The notes under the pieces were generated by a model that saw nothing but the letters and a program-made list of their open reading frames with translations, was not told the origin of the DNA and made no database searches. A program made the position numbers and the translations under genes. From Eledone cirrhosa (lineage: Eukaryota > Mollusca > Cephalopoda > Octopoda > Eledonidae): 64,000 bases of DNA. Shown piece after piece: positions 10,340 through 21,183 of this stretch; position 1 is the stretch's first letter; each line of letters begins with the position of its first letter. The stretch spans positions 340,258,907 to 340,322,906 of the forward strand of contig OZ024743.1 in the NCBI GenBank assembly GCA_964016885.1. The letters run 5' to 3'.

Positions 10340-12073
10340 CTATATTATTCTCACTCTGGAGATTCCTGGCAACATATCCATGAATGATTTTTTGCTGATA
10401 GGCATGCAGTTTTTCATCCATGGAATCGCTGCGATACTGCTGAGCGACATCCCTGGTGTGAGTTTTTGATTATCACACAGGGAATATCTCTCAAGGAGTT
10501 CCTTCCCAACTCTCATGATCTTATCTGTTTCATGCAGATAGACTTGCTCGAGAAACGGGCTCCTACGCTTCGAGGTTCGTAGATGTTGTCGTATGCGACA
10601 TTCAAATGTTGTCTGGACTGATGTTAGGCCTCTGCCTCCCTGCTTACGTTTCAAGTAAAGGCGGTCTATGTCACTGTTGATGTGGAAGTTTCCGGTGTTG
10701 TTCAGTATTTTTCGAGTTCCAACATCAACTGCTAGGATTTCATCTATCGTCCAATTGAGTATTCCAAACGTTGGTGTTAGGACAGGCACAGCAAACACAT
10801 TGTGAGCCACTGTTTTGTTTTGCGCAGAGAGTTCCGATGACCAGATCTTTCTTAATCGGGTGTAGTATTCCCTGGTTACGCGTTCTTTATTACAGATACC
10901 ATTATAGGATATGTTCTCATCTATCCCCAGGTATCTGTAGCAGTCCTCATCAGATATCGGTGAAACAGTTAGACCATTGATGACAATGTTGCTAGATTGG
11001 GTTGTTGTTTTTCCCCGCTTTACAGTCATGTATGAGCATTTATCTTGGCCAAACACCATTCCTATATCCTTTGAGAATGTTGTAACCAGGTCGAGATTTT
11101 TCTTCATCCCATCCATGTTATTGGCATAGAGTTTCAGATCGTCCACAAAGAAATTATGGGTTAGGTTCGTATTTCTGTCCTCCTGTGAACCAATGATGTA
11201 TCCCTCACATTTCTTGAGCAGAAAGGACAAGGGGTTTAATGACAAGATGAATAATATCACAGAGAGACTGTCCCCCTGAAATATACCCCTGCAATATTTT
11301 ATTTTATCAGTGAAAATAGAGTCCTCCCTCTCTGTATTTAACCTTAGGATAGTAGCCCACTAAGAAGACAGCCTCTCTATGGCTCTGACAATAATGTCTG
11401 GGACTTTAGCAAGTTGGAGGGCCTCTATCATCCAAGAGTAGGGAACAGAATCGAAAGCTTTCCTGAAGTCCAGCCAGACTGTAGTCATATTCCTCCTAAG
11501 TTGTCGCACCTCCGACATCGCAGTTTTGTTGATTAGGAGTTGTTCAGTACATCCCCAGACCCCTTTCTTTCCAGCTGCTTGTTCATCTGTGATGATGTTA
11601 TTTCTTTTCACAGTGATCTTGGAGGAATAGGTTCAGGCAGGCTGTATACATCTTATACATCAGGTTCTAGCATGCAATGGGTCGGTAGTTTTTTGCCAAG
11701 TGGTGTCTTTGTTTTGGGGGACCAGTAACGTTTGTGCTCATGTCAACCATTCTGGTATAAGTGTATCTCCCTGAAGAACTTGTTGGTAGAGGTCAGTAAG
11801 ATACCTCCGATAGAATATTAGTTTTTTGTACCAGTAGCCGACAATCATGTCTCTTCCTGGTGTTTTCTTATCTTGGAGTTTTCCTATCACAGTCTCAAGG
11901 GTACCCTCACTTATTTCGTATGTTTTTGTTGTAGTGTACGAGCAATAGTTCTTTCAGATTTCTCTTAGCCGCACTGCATCTTGGTTGAAATTCTTCTTTT
12001 CACCCCATATTTTGCTCCAAAAGGAATCTGTCTTTCTGGGATGGAGCCTCAGTGACATTTATTATTTTGCCCT
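10340..12073 (-). pseudogene. R4-like reverse transcriptase domain
   Basis: Sense-strand motifs appear in the right order. About 11970-11620: WLT...TTWQKTTDPLHARTLMYK, a degenerate finger region. 11611-11360: EQAAGKKGVWGCTEQLL, then motif A in TVWLDFRKAFDSVPYSW. Near 11275: FQGDSLSV (motif B). Near 11145: FVDDLKLYA with the catalytic Asp pair (motif C). The last open piece (11260-10340) continues into the thumb and the KRKQGGRGLTSVQ region. Catalytic aspartates are retained, but frameshifts occur at about 11260-11360 and elsewhere. The FVDDLKLYA wording is characteristic of Dong/R4 reverse transcriptases. Confidence 0.8.
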
Positions 12074-13271
12074 TCATATCTCTATAGACTGATGTTTGGT
12101 TTCGTCTGAATCTTTTATTAAGCACTTTTCTCTCATTACCTTCTTCAAGTATCGGCGTTTTTCGCTAACAGCTCTCAATTCTTGTTTGAGGGTGATCAGT
12201 TTATATTGGAGAGTTCTGGTTCTACTGTTACCAAACATCGTCTCTATTTTATTTTTCACTCTTTGTTGGTGAGGAGTGAGGTTTTTTTGTGTTTGTTTGC
12301 ATGTAAGGAGCATTGTCACACGTCCTATGTTTTTTCGTAGGTCGTCACTCTTTTTTTCTATTTTAGTTATATATGATGGTATTTTTGGTAGTGTTTTGTT
12401 ATTGTTAATATCTCTGCTATCACCAAGATAATGCTTCACTGTCATTGCTAAGGCATATAACAGACGTTGATTTGCCAAAATGTTGGGGTTTTTATCCCTC
12501 GTAAATATTCATCCCCTATTTCGTCAATAACACGTAGTATTTCATTATTTGGTTTTTTATTCACCATTGTTATTTTAACACGTTCAGCAAGAGAGATATT
12601 TATACATGAGTTAATTTCTCTCTGGAAGATTTCGTTGAGGGAAATTTTCAATTGTTTATACTTTTGATTATCATTATCGATAGTATTTTCCGCAACAGTC
12701 GAAGTAGACTCAGATGGTATACGTGGTGTCACATTTATTCGATTATTATTATTATTTCTTCGATTATTATTATTATCGATAGTATTTTCCCCAGCATTCG
12801 AGGTAGACTTAGATGGTACAGGTGGTGTCAAGTTTCTTACAGGCATAGTTGTTTCAAGGCGCTGTTCGACCTGGCTGCTAGGAAGTCTAGTAGCATGGCG
12901 ACCTGTAGCACGTGTTGATTCCATGTTTGTTGTGTGGGACTTACAATTAATAATATTTATCTTATTTTTAAGTTCAACAAACGTCGCTTGTTGGCGTAAT
13001 TGTTTCGCTGTGAAATAATTTAGCTCTGGGTGCATTTCGTCCCAGTGTAGCTTCATTCTATTCATATAGTCAATGGAGAGATTGTTTTTTGCCATTTTAT
13101 AACAATTAAATAAATCATTATTAAGTTCGCAACTCCAAGAGAAATGCGATTTATAATTTCGGTTTCTTCTGTAGCTACACCTGAATAAAGTTTGATTACC
13201 TTCCTTGTTATTTGTCTTCGATACTTCCTTAATTCTTTTGTTGATGTATTCAGCAATGCTGTTTGTAGCAA
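12074..13271 (-). pseudogene. R4-like ORF, N-terminal region
   Basis: Three overlapping frames (13271-13062, 13095-12448, 12478-12074) together form the N-terminal part of the single LINE ORF. It starts MLQTALLNTSTKELRKYRRQ and continues through a Lys/Arg- and Asn-rich stretch with two repeats of a TPxxPSxSTxxxENTIDN unit (about 12680-12840). I see no standard zinc-finger pattern in this part. The region then leads into an RT upstream segment (LKQELRAVSEKRRYLKK). The chosen ATG is the first in-frame start after the 5'UTR; it is not proven. Confidence 0.6.
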
Positions 13272-13473
13272 ATCCTTGTAAAATGAATTATGTATTTAGT
13301 CGGATATCTCTACGAATTCGAATAAAAGGTGTCTTCAGAAGGGATAGTTAGAAGAATAACCAGTTATTCAACCTGGCTGTAGTTGTGGCATTACTGTCGG
13401 AGATAGTATTCATCTTAAATTTAATAAATAGTCTCCCACGCCAAAATATGCGACTGATCGCGTTGACGTACGT

Positions 13474-13524
13474 ACGTATGTATGTATGTATGTATGTATG
13501 TATGTATGTATGTATGTATGTATG
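13474..13524. repeat. (TATG)n microsatellite
   Basis: About 12 TATG units preceded by TACG variants. It separates the 5' end of the R4-like LINE from the first copy of the 0.6-kb repeat. Confidence 0.95.
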
Positions 13525-14132
13525 TCAGGTCACCAGTTGGTGCTACTGGTAACATGTATCCCAGTACAACCTGTCTCATGGTCGGGTCGTTGGCGACTAA
13601 ACTGGCAACCCCACCAAGGTTTCTTGGTGAGGAGGGTGACTTTGGACATCCTGCAGGACTAAAAACAAAACCTGTCAAAGGGCAAAGGAGCTCTTAAGAG
13701 TCAATGGCCATCCAAAATCACTGGGAGAGATGACCCCTTAGCCTTTGTCAAGGCAGAATTCTAGGAGAAGGAAAACTCTGATATAACACCTGCAACCCTG
13801 ATGGTATCCAATGATGTTGACTTGTTCTTCTTTTTGGTAAATATCATCTTGGTTAAGAGAGTGGGACTGGCTTTGTGCAGTGCCTTTGCTCACTATAAAA
13901 GCTTCACGGCACAGGCATTGCTTTATATCTGGAGATCTCTCTGCACTTGTCGTCACATGGTACCATGGGCCCAGCACTATGTGTCAATAATTGTCACAGG
14001 TGTAGTGTTTGTACCAGAGTTTTCAAGTCTCTGGCTAGACTAAAAAGTCACACTCGTTCAGCGCATCGGTAGGGGTTCTCCTACATGGATATAAAGTAGT
14101 GGCCGTACTCGAAAACGAGTTGGCAGCCACCA
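13525..14132 (-). mobile_element. Unclassified 0.6-kb microsatellite-flanked repeat, copy 1
   Basis: A 608-bp unit bounded exactly by (TATG)n. In minus orientation it starts GGTGGCTGCCAACTCG next to CATA and ends CTGGTGACCTGA before CATA, the same strand relation as the R4-like LINEs. Near that end is a 9-bp stem (13529-13537 with 13545-13553, 7-base loop, one wobble). The minus strand has a 79-codon frame (13977-13738, MLGPWYHVTTSAERSPD) and a second frame ending PVAPTGDLTY; neither has a known domain. It may be a non-autonomous partner of a CATA-targeting LINE or an unrecognised LINE end. Confidence 0.65.
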
Positions 14133-14150
14133 TGTATGTATGTATGTATG

Positions 14151-14184
<34 letters not shown>

Positions 14185-14210
14185 TGTATGTATGTATGTA
14201 TGTATGTATG
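14133..14210. repeat. (TATG)n microsatellite between tandem units
   Basis: About 19 units of TATG with one TATA variant, separating the two 0.6-kb copies. Confidence 0.95.
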
Positions 14211-14812
14211 TCAGGTCACCAGTTGGTGCTACTGGTAACATGTATCCCAGTACAACCTGTCTCATGGTCGGGTCGTTGGCGACTAAACTGGCAACCCCAC
14301 TAAGGTTTCTTGGTGAGGAGGGTGACTTTGGATATCCTGCAGGACTAAAAACAAAATCTGTCAAAGGTAAAAGGAGCTCTTAAGAGTCAATGGCCATCCA
14401 AAATCACCGGGAGAGATGACCCCTTAGCCTTTGTCAAGGCAGAATTCTAGGAGAAGGAAAACTCTGATATAACATCTGCAACCCTGATGGTATCCAATGA
14501 TGTTGCCTTCTTTTTGGTAAATATCATCTTGGTTAAGAGAGTGGGACTGGCTTTGTGCAGTGCCTTTGCTCACTATAAAAGCTTCACGGCACAGGCATTG
14601 CTTTATATCTGGAGATCTCTCTGCACTTGTCGTCACATGGTACCATGGGCCCAGCACTATGTGTCAATAATTGTCACAAGTGTAGTGTTTGTACCAGAGT
14701 TTTCAAGTCACAGGCTGGACTAAAAAGTCACACTTGTTCAGCGCCTCGGTAGGGGTTCTCCTACATGGATATAAAGTAGTGGCCGTACTCGAAAACGAGT
14801 TGGCAGCCACCA
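14211..14812 (-). mobile_element. Unclassified 0.6-kb microsatellite-flanked repeat, copy 2
   Basis: Nearly identical to copy 1. The visible differences are a 6-bp loss near 14505 and scattered substitutions, so the same 77-79-codon minus-strand frame is preserved (14657-14424). Both termini are the same as in copy 1. The high identity suggests either a recent tandem duplication or two recent insertions into one tract. Confidence 0.7.
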
Positions 14813-15107
14813 TGTTTGTATGTATATGTTATATATGTATGTATACGCGTGTCTGTGTTTGCGTATATGTGTATAAAACAAAAATCCAATTCGAAAGCAA
14901 TTATTATAAATTGTATGACAATATTGAGCAACTGTCTAATTCTTTTCTTTCTTTATTTATCATATTTATATATAGATCTATTTATATATATGTCTTCTTC
15001 TCTGGTTTCCATCCACATATTTTACATGCTGTCATGTATTTCTATTTTCATATTTCACACACTACAGTTTTCCTTAAATATGGACTTTTTCTCTGCTTTC
15101 TTTTCTC
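14813..15107. other. Non-coding spacer with degenerate TATG and AT-rich sequence
   Basis: A degraded TATG tract (to about 14870) gives way to AT-rich sequence. No gene or known repeat is recognised. Confidence 0.5.
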
Positions 15108-15165
15108 AACCTACCTCCCTACCTACCTACCTACCTACCTACCTATCTATCTATCTATCTATCTC
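15108..15165. repeat. (CTAC)n(CTAT)n microsatellite, 5' flank of LINE A
   Basis: About seven CTAC and five CTAT units immediately upstream of the first Tx1-like LINE. The sense strand of the LINE carries the pyrimidine-rich repeat strand, as in the other array members. Confidence 0.93.
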
Positions 15166-15209
15166 TGGGATGGACACACGCGTATAACTTGCTGAGTAAG
15201 TTCTGTTTA

Positions 15210-15324
15210 AATTTCTATAGAAATTCTTGTCTGATAACTTTAATTTTTGTACCATTTTGTAGAGAGACTGCCAGGTCAAACTTTGATCTGGTCGGTCTCT
15301 CAAAATATTCTACGCCTTTAGGCG
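15210..15324 (+). promoter_or_regulatory. 5'UTR hairpin cluster of LINE A
   Basis: Three predicted RNA hairpins: a perfect 16-base palindrome AATTTCTATAGAAATT (15210-15225); a longer stem (GAGAGAC 15262-15268 with GTCTCTC 15295-15301, extended by CCAG/CTGG); and CGCC-TTTA-GGCG (15313-15324). The segment ACCATTTTGTAGA just before the second stem is conserved in copy F and, more loosely, in G and H. Positionally equivalent stems with different bases occur in E, F and G. Function is unknown; translation initiation, ribozyme or packaging roles are possible. Confidence 0.6.
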
Positions 15325-15380
15325 AAATAGTTAAACAAAAAAAAAGTTTTTTCTTGTTGAAAAGTCAATATTTTTTTTAA

Positions 15381-17075
15381 ATGGCCGAAGCTTCTTCACC
15401 AAAATTCGAAGGAGGAAAGGGGAAGATGAACTTACAGCTTCCCCCCTGCCACTGTCACAGTAGCAGAGGTCAAGAAGAAAGGTCAGCCAGAGGAAGAATT
15501 CTCTCCACCTGTTAACCGACAACTTGACGTTGCCATGGCAACAACCCAAAGAACCAGCAGCAACAGCAACAACAACAATCCAACGGACGAAAACAACACC
15601 AATAACAATAACAATAACAACAACAAGACCAATAACGGTGACAACAACAACAATGATAACAACAACACCACCAACGACAACAACAACACAAACAAACAAA
15701 ATTTCTCCTTCGCCGAGACGACAAGGAAAACCCTCGACTATCTGCCAGTAGATATAACCAAAGCGAAGGAGCTACTGGCGGATGCGAAAAAATATATAGT
15801 GTACGGAGAAAATGGTTCATTCACAATCCATTCCCCCCCCCGGAACTAAAAAGCCAGAGACTCCTAAACACGGTCATGTTTAGGACAATCTCGAACAAAA
15901 GTAAAAAACCAGCTCAACCATCACAGAGCGAGATAGAGCTGGTTTTAAAAGACGTCATGAAGGACATCACCTTCATTCAGAAGGATAGACTCTACGGGAG
16001 TCTATCCATTCTCATGAAGGACAGGGACACAGCAGTGAAACTGTCCATCAAACCAATCACATCCACCGCATACACCTTCTACCCTACGTACATGGGTAGA
16101 AGAACACAAAAAATAAAAATCCACACCATCCTGCCGATTATGGACATATGGTGGGTTTTGACAGGTTTTCTGGACCTGGAGGATGACATGCTGGTGTCCA
16201 TGGGAAAGGCATCGGGTGACGCGTTCAGTGGAACGAGCCTCGAACTTGTAGTTCAAATGAGGCCCGAAAGGATCGCCCAGATCCCTGAACGCGTCATACT
16301 GGATGATCTAACCTTCATCAACATTACCGTTGAGGGTAGACGGCCCTCGTGTTACCTCTGCGGAACCAGAGGTCACCTGAGGGCTGTCTGTCCCCAACTT
16401 AATAAGAAAACCCCAATCCTGCCTACACCACCAACAACTGCACAACCAACACAATCACCACAACTACCACTACATAAACAACCACCACAGCTCAAACCAA
16501 AACAAAACAATGTCCAACCCATCCCCTCCACTCAAAAAACAAAAACAATTTCCAAAACACCCGTACCGCAAACACAACCCGAAAATATACCCCTCCCCTC
16601 CAACGCGGAAGACGACCCTAGTTCGTCGTCAGACGAGGAGGAGCACTTCCACACAATCAAAAGAAAAAAAAGAAAACACACCTCAGACACACAAATGAAA
16701 ACAACCCCTCCCCAAAACATAACACTGACACCAACACAAAAGAGCTCACAACAACAGCAAACAAAAAACACCACACAAAAACAAAAACATGCATACACAT
16801 ACATAAACACAAGAAACAAAAAACTGTTAAACATTGTGTACAACAACAATCTAATAAAAACACAAGGGCCTAACTTCACCCAGGCAGGGGATTTCCCCCA
16901 CCTCAAAATGATTAAGGCCCCACAGGACACCTATAAAACTTTAAAAAACAATTTTAAAGAGGACGTGGGTCCCCCCTGCGTCGGGCCCATTAACCGCGTC
17001 CTCCTAAAAAAACTATCCCACCCCCTCCCCAAACACCCACACAACTCCAAGCTCCCCAACCACACAACACACTGA
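15381..17075 (+). pseudogene. Tx1-like ORF1 of copy A, two frameshifts in C runs
   Basis: The ATG at 15381 (MAEASSPKFEGGKGKMNLQL) follows the 5'UTR hairpins and matches ORF1 starts in D, G and H. The frame shifts in a C6 run near 15443 and again in a C9 run at 15833-15841, after which it is open to 17075. Domains: Asn-rich low-complexity N-terminus (15550-15700, AAC repeats); a conserved domain FAETTRKTLDYLPVD through FRTISNK and RLYGSLSILMKD; a CCHC knuckle CYLCGTRGHLRAVC; an acidic-serine tract SSSSDEEE followed by basic KRKKRKH, a likely nuclear signal; and a Pro/Gln-rich tail. ORF1 proteins of LINEs bind the element RNA. Both shifts could be assembly errors. Confidence 0.75.
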
Positions 17076-17196
17076 TGCCCCTACACTTCCACAAACCACC
17101 ACCCCACCCAACAACCCATCCCCCACCCTAATGGAAATTGTGTAGCCCGATACCCGGGACGCAGAGAGGTAAGTGCCTTTTCTCTTCACCACCAAC

Positions 17197-20100
17197 ATGG
17201 CTATGCTAAGAGTAGGCTGTTTAAATGCGCGTGGCCTGGGCTCAACTTGGAAGCAAGCAATGCTTCTAAATGACCTCAGGTCACAACGTATAGATGTGAT
17301 GGTTATTTGCGAGGCCCGGATCAGCAACGTGCGACAGCTGGCCCCCACCTTTGATGACTTTGAGATGCACGCATCTCTCTGTCAGCCCGGAGGTGGGGGT
17401 GGAGTTGTCGTTCTGCTGCAAAAACATCTGGGTCTCGCAACACAGATGGTACATTTGGACCCGGAGGGTCGACTAGTGGTTCTGGACCTTGGCAGTGGTA
17501 AAGGCGGAGCGTTTAGGTTGGTAGCCGCCTACGGCCCTTTCGGGTCAATGCGGCCGGACTTCTTCCATCGTCTGGAGACTTTTCTAGGGACGTCCCGCTC
17601 CTTGCTATTAGTGGGGGACTGGAATGGTATCCTAGATGCACGCTGGGACTACGTAGGGGCCTGTCCCGATAGAGAGGGGTGTAATAGCCTCAAAGGGTTA
17701 ATCGGTCGATTTGACCTGGCCGATAGATATCGACTAGATTTTCCGACTGCGCCAACCTGGACTTGGGCAAATCGTAGCGGAACATCTAGGTCGTACCTAG
17801 ATAGGTTCTTAGTTAGAATTAAGGATAAGGACTTTTTAAGTTGTCCAAAAATGCGCATGGTTGGCTATTCAGACCACAAATTAGTGACCTGCATGGTCAA
17901 CCTTGACAGAACTCATAGACAGGGACCCGGTTACTGGAAGCTCAACTTGTCCTTACCGGCAAGTAAGGCTTACAGGAACCGGATTAGCACTTTAGTTAAG
18001 GAGCGGTTGACGGGCGCCATCGTCAACAGCAGGTGGTGGGGATCTCTCAAAAGAGAGATTAGAGTAGTCTCTATAGAATTTAGTAAGGAGTTAGCCTCCA
18101 ATAGAAATAGGAAGGAAAGGGAGTTGGTAGATAGTGTAGAAGAGGCAATTAGAAGCGGCGACGTGGCCAGAGTGCTAGCGTCGAGAACGGCCCTGGGCCA
18201 GTTCTTCGACGCGAAACACGAAGGCTGCATCGTCCGAAGCAAAATACGTGCTCTGGGAAACGAGGGGACCAAAGCTGTTAGCTGGGCCCGCGTGACAGAA
18301 GCCAAAAGAGGGAGCAGATCCACTATCCGGTCTTTGCGAGACCAGGATGGACGGGTGATCCTTGAACCTAAGCAGATGTGCGAGGCTTTTCAAAAGCACT
18401 TTGCCGAATTGTTCGGAAGGGGCGGGGGGCCGGTTGGGGACGTGGACTTCGGTCCATACCTCGACGGCCTGCCGCGTCTCTCGGACAGGGAGGCGAAGTC
18501 CTGCGAGGAGCCGATTTCAGCCGCTGAGATAGAGGACGTGCTGAGCCAATGCGGCAAACGGAAATCCCCGGGTCTCGATGGTCTTCCTTACGAATTATAT
18601 CTAGCTATGCCGGACTTGTTCCCCGATCTCATCGAGGCGGTCTACTGCAACTGGCAACAGAACGGGAGAATTCCCTGTACTGTGACCAAGGGCGTAGTCA
18701 CGCTAGTGAGGAAGGACGAGAACAAGGGGGACGAAATAAGTAACTTCAGGCCCATAACTCTGCTAAATACAGAGTTACAGATTTTGGCCAAGGTGCTAGC
18801 AAAGAGGTTGGCGCTTGTCGTGGGCAACCTGGTGGGAGATGCGCAGACATGTGCTATCCCGTCCAGGTCCATCCATGACAACCTCCACCTCATGCGATAC
18901 ATCATAGAGAGGGTTGGGAACGAACCCGGCTTTGGTGGGGCTCTGATCAACTTGGATCAATCTAAGGCGTTCGATAGAGTCGACCATGGTTACCTGGATG
19001 CGGTGCTAGCGGCGGCAGGCTTCGGACCCGTTTTCAGGGGCTGGATCACTGCTATGCACAGCAGCCGCATCTGCTCTAGGGTCAAGGTGAACGGCTACCT
19101 CTCGGAGCCGTTCAAAATCGCGCGGTCAAGGGTGCCCTCTCTCCTCCCTTCTGTATTTGTTGACTCTCGAGCCACTACTGCGGAAGTTGGAGTTGTTGCA
19201 GGGCATCCCTTTGGAACCGGGATTGCGGAAAGCGGTGTCAGCCTACGCCGATGACGTGACAGTAATGGTGTCGACGGCCTCCGAAATCGAGGCGGTCGGC
19301 ACCTTACTGGAGGAGTACGAAAAGTTCACAGGGGCTAAGCTGAACCGGGACAAGTCGATCGGTTTGCAACTCGGCACGTGGAGGGGCAGACCGATGCCCT
19401 CCGATGGCGTCGTCGGACGCTGGACGGAGGGCCCGGTGAAGTTGCTCGGGGTCTGGTTCGGACCGAACCTCCAGGTGGAGAAAAACTGGGCGGAGGTTAC
19501 GAACAGGGTGTTTGCACTGACCCAGAAGTGGGCCAGTTGCAAACTATCCCTGAAAGGTCGGGCGGAGGTGGCGAACACTTATATAGCGTCCGTCATCTAC
19601 TACCGCCTGACCGTAGTGCCCTGCCCAAGGGAAACCCTCACCAAGATGGAGCGCGCACTCTTCCAATTCCTTTGGAAGAGGCGGGCTCCTATGGTGAGGA
19701 GATCCATCTGCTGTCAACACCCTTCGAAAGGAGGGCTGGGGATGCCGTAGCTAATGGTGCGTAAACACGCATTAAGGCTACGGCACCTCTACGTATTCCT
19801 CACCGGACAACCGGTGTGGGCCTCGTTTGTGAGACGAACCTTTCCCAGACTCGTCTCACTCACCGAGCTGCAATCCTGGGTCAAGCAAAGACCGAGAAAA
19901 CTGGGCGCCTGGCACACTGAGTGTGCCCAGGCGCTCACCGCCCTCTGGCAGGCGGATCCGGTTATCAGTGGAGACTCCACCGCAACATTCTATAGAGGGC
20001 TGGTACGCAGCAGGTGCGACGACGCCCTCGGAGAAGCCCTAGACATGGAGGAGGACGAACTGGCCAGCCTGTTCGGTAGGACATTCATCCCGGGACCTAT

Positions 20101-20626
20101 GGACAACTTCCAGAAGTCCCTGGCCTGGCAGTGCTACCGAGCGGCTTTACCCGTTCGAGAAAGGCTCTACAGACACGGGCGCCCGGGTAGGGACCCCGCC
20201 AAAAAGATCTGTCCCAGATGCGTGTGCGACGAGGAAACCGTTGCACACGCATTGGTACACTGCTCGGGCGTAGCCGATCTGTGGGGCTATGCCGAACAAC
20301 TGCTGTCAAGGGTGGGACCGTTCCGGTTGACCACCGAGTCTGTTGTAATGATCAAGCCGCCTCCCCCCTTCAAAGATGAAGCAGAGGCGGTGTTTCTGTG
20401 CGTAATAGCCATGGCGAAAGAGGTTGTATGGTGGACGCGTCTGAAAGGACTGAGGTCAGGCACCTTTCTCTCTGGCCAACAACTGGTCCGTTTCTTCCGA
20501 TATCATTTCGGAAGAAGGATCAGGATGGAGAGAGAGGTGCTGCACCCCAGTCGTTTTTATGAAAGGTGGGTGAAAGTGGCGAGAATGGCCCGTGTGAATG
20601 GGCCTTCTCTTTACATAAGCCTGTAG
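17197..20626 (+). pseudogene. Tx1-like ORF2 of copy A: APE endonuclease, RT, Cys/His domain
   Basis: The start ATG at 17197 (MAMLRVGCLNARGLG) has the same CAACATG context as in D and G, so I prefer it to the in-frame ATG at 17173. Residues 1-235 are an APE-type endonuclease: E39 in ICEA, D141/N143 in VGDWNGILD, SYLDR near 200, SDH at 225-227. RT follows: KSPGLDG, FRPITLLNTE, motif A LDQSKAFDRV, motif C AYADDVTVMV. An 8-base loss near 19126 removes the RQG of motif B and shifts the frame, and TAG at 19748-19750 replaces the Trp of GMPWL. The C-terminus has CPRCVCDEETVAHALVHC. Two lesions in 1,143 codons imply a fairly young copy. Confidence 0.85.
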
Positions 20627-20873
20627 GTGGAAAAGAGGAAGGAACGAGGGAGCACCCCCTCTCTGTGCTCCTGAGGAAAAGGGGGTGTGTGTGCGACCCC
20701 CCAAGGCGCCTCCTCTCTATTGAGGATTTTGTTATAAATTTTATTTTTTGTTATATCTTATTTTATTTTTATATTTTGTTATTGCCTCCTCCTTATTGAG
20801 GACGCCTTTTTGTGTAAACTCCCCCCTTTGTACTTGTCCCACTTTTGATGCCCTAGTGGCAAATAAAAGAAAC
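20627..20873 (+). other. 3'UTR of LINE A with terminal hairpin
   Basis: It contains a 7-bp stem GGAGCAC/GTGCTCC near 20649-20671, AT-rich sequence, then a tiny terminal hairpin GCC-CTAGT-GGC (20850-20860) followed by AATAAAAG and the microsatellite. The terminal hairpin and AATAAA are shared by all Tx1-like copies whose 3' ends are present and may be read by the RT. Confidence 0.6.
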
Positions 20874-21183
20874 ATATCTATCTATCTATTTATCTACCTA
20901 CCTACCTCACTCTCTACCTATCTATTTATCTACCTACCTCACCGTCTACCTATCTATTTATCTACCTACCTATCTATTTATCTACCTACCTACCTACCTA
21001 TCTATTTATCTACCTATCTATTTATCTACCTACCTCACCGTCTACCTATCTATTTATCTACCTACCTATCTATTTATCTACCTCCCTACCTACCTACCTA
21101 CCTACCTACCTACCTACCTACCTATCTATTTATTTACCTACCTACCTACCTACCTACCTACCTACCTACCTACCTACCTACCT
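20874..21183. repeat. (TCTA/CCTA/TTTA)n microsatellite between LINEs A and B
   Basis: About 310 bases of mixed CTAC, CTAT and TTTA tetranucleotides. It serves as the 3' tail of A and the 5' flank of B. Poly Leu-Pro-Thr-Tyr frames are artefacts. Confidence 0.95.

Larger units (their letters stand above)
9373..13466 (-). mobile_element. Near full-length R4/Dong-like LINE inside (CATA)n
   Basis: About 4.1 kb between two (TATG)n tracts (CATA on the sense strand). Sense order: 5'UTR near 13466-13272, N-terminal region (13271-12074), reverse transcriptase (about 11980-10700), post-RT region, Cys/His motif, endonuclease-like domain, and a 3'UTR (about 9655-9373) matching that at 5823-6060. The R4 clade is recognised from the combination FQGDSLS, FVDDLKLYA and a C-terminal PD-type endonuclease instead of an N-terminal APE domain. 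Multiple frameshifts make it inactive. It is the longest R4-like copy in the window. Confidence 0.85.
15166..20873 (+). mobile_element. Tx1-clade-like LINE, copy A (full length, about 5.7 kb)
   Basis: A complete element: 5'UTR with three hairpins, ORF1, short intergenic gap, ORF2 with endonuclease and RT, and a 3'UTR ending GTGGCAAATAAAAGAAA followed by (TCTA)n. The clade call rests on the RT wording FRPITLLNTELQILAKVL, QTCAIPSRSIHDNL and AYADDVTVMV, which resembles Tx1-type LINEs. It is inactive as read: two frameshifts in ORF1, an 8-base loss and one nonsense codon in ORF2. Microsatellite of the CTAC/CTAT type bounds both ends. Confidence 0.88.

Noticed and set aside
6061..14210. CRISPR-like or satellite array interpretation of spaced CATA tracts
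   Set aside because: The units between tracts are different LINE and repeat sequences of unequal length, and the organism is an animal.
15331..15820. Valine/leucine- or cysteine-rich minus-strand frames opposite ORF1 of LINE A
   Set aside because: They are antisense readings of the AAC repeat encoding the Asn-rich ORF1 N-terminus. The plus-strand frame has conserved counterparts in D, G and H.
20874..21183. Coding repeat protein (Leu-Pro-Thr-Tyr)
   Set aside because: A direct translation of the CTAC/CTAT microsatellite with no unique flanks in frame.
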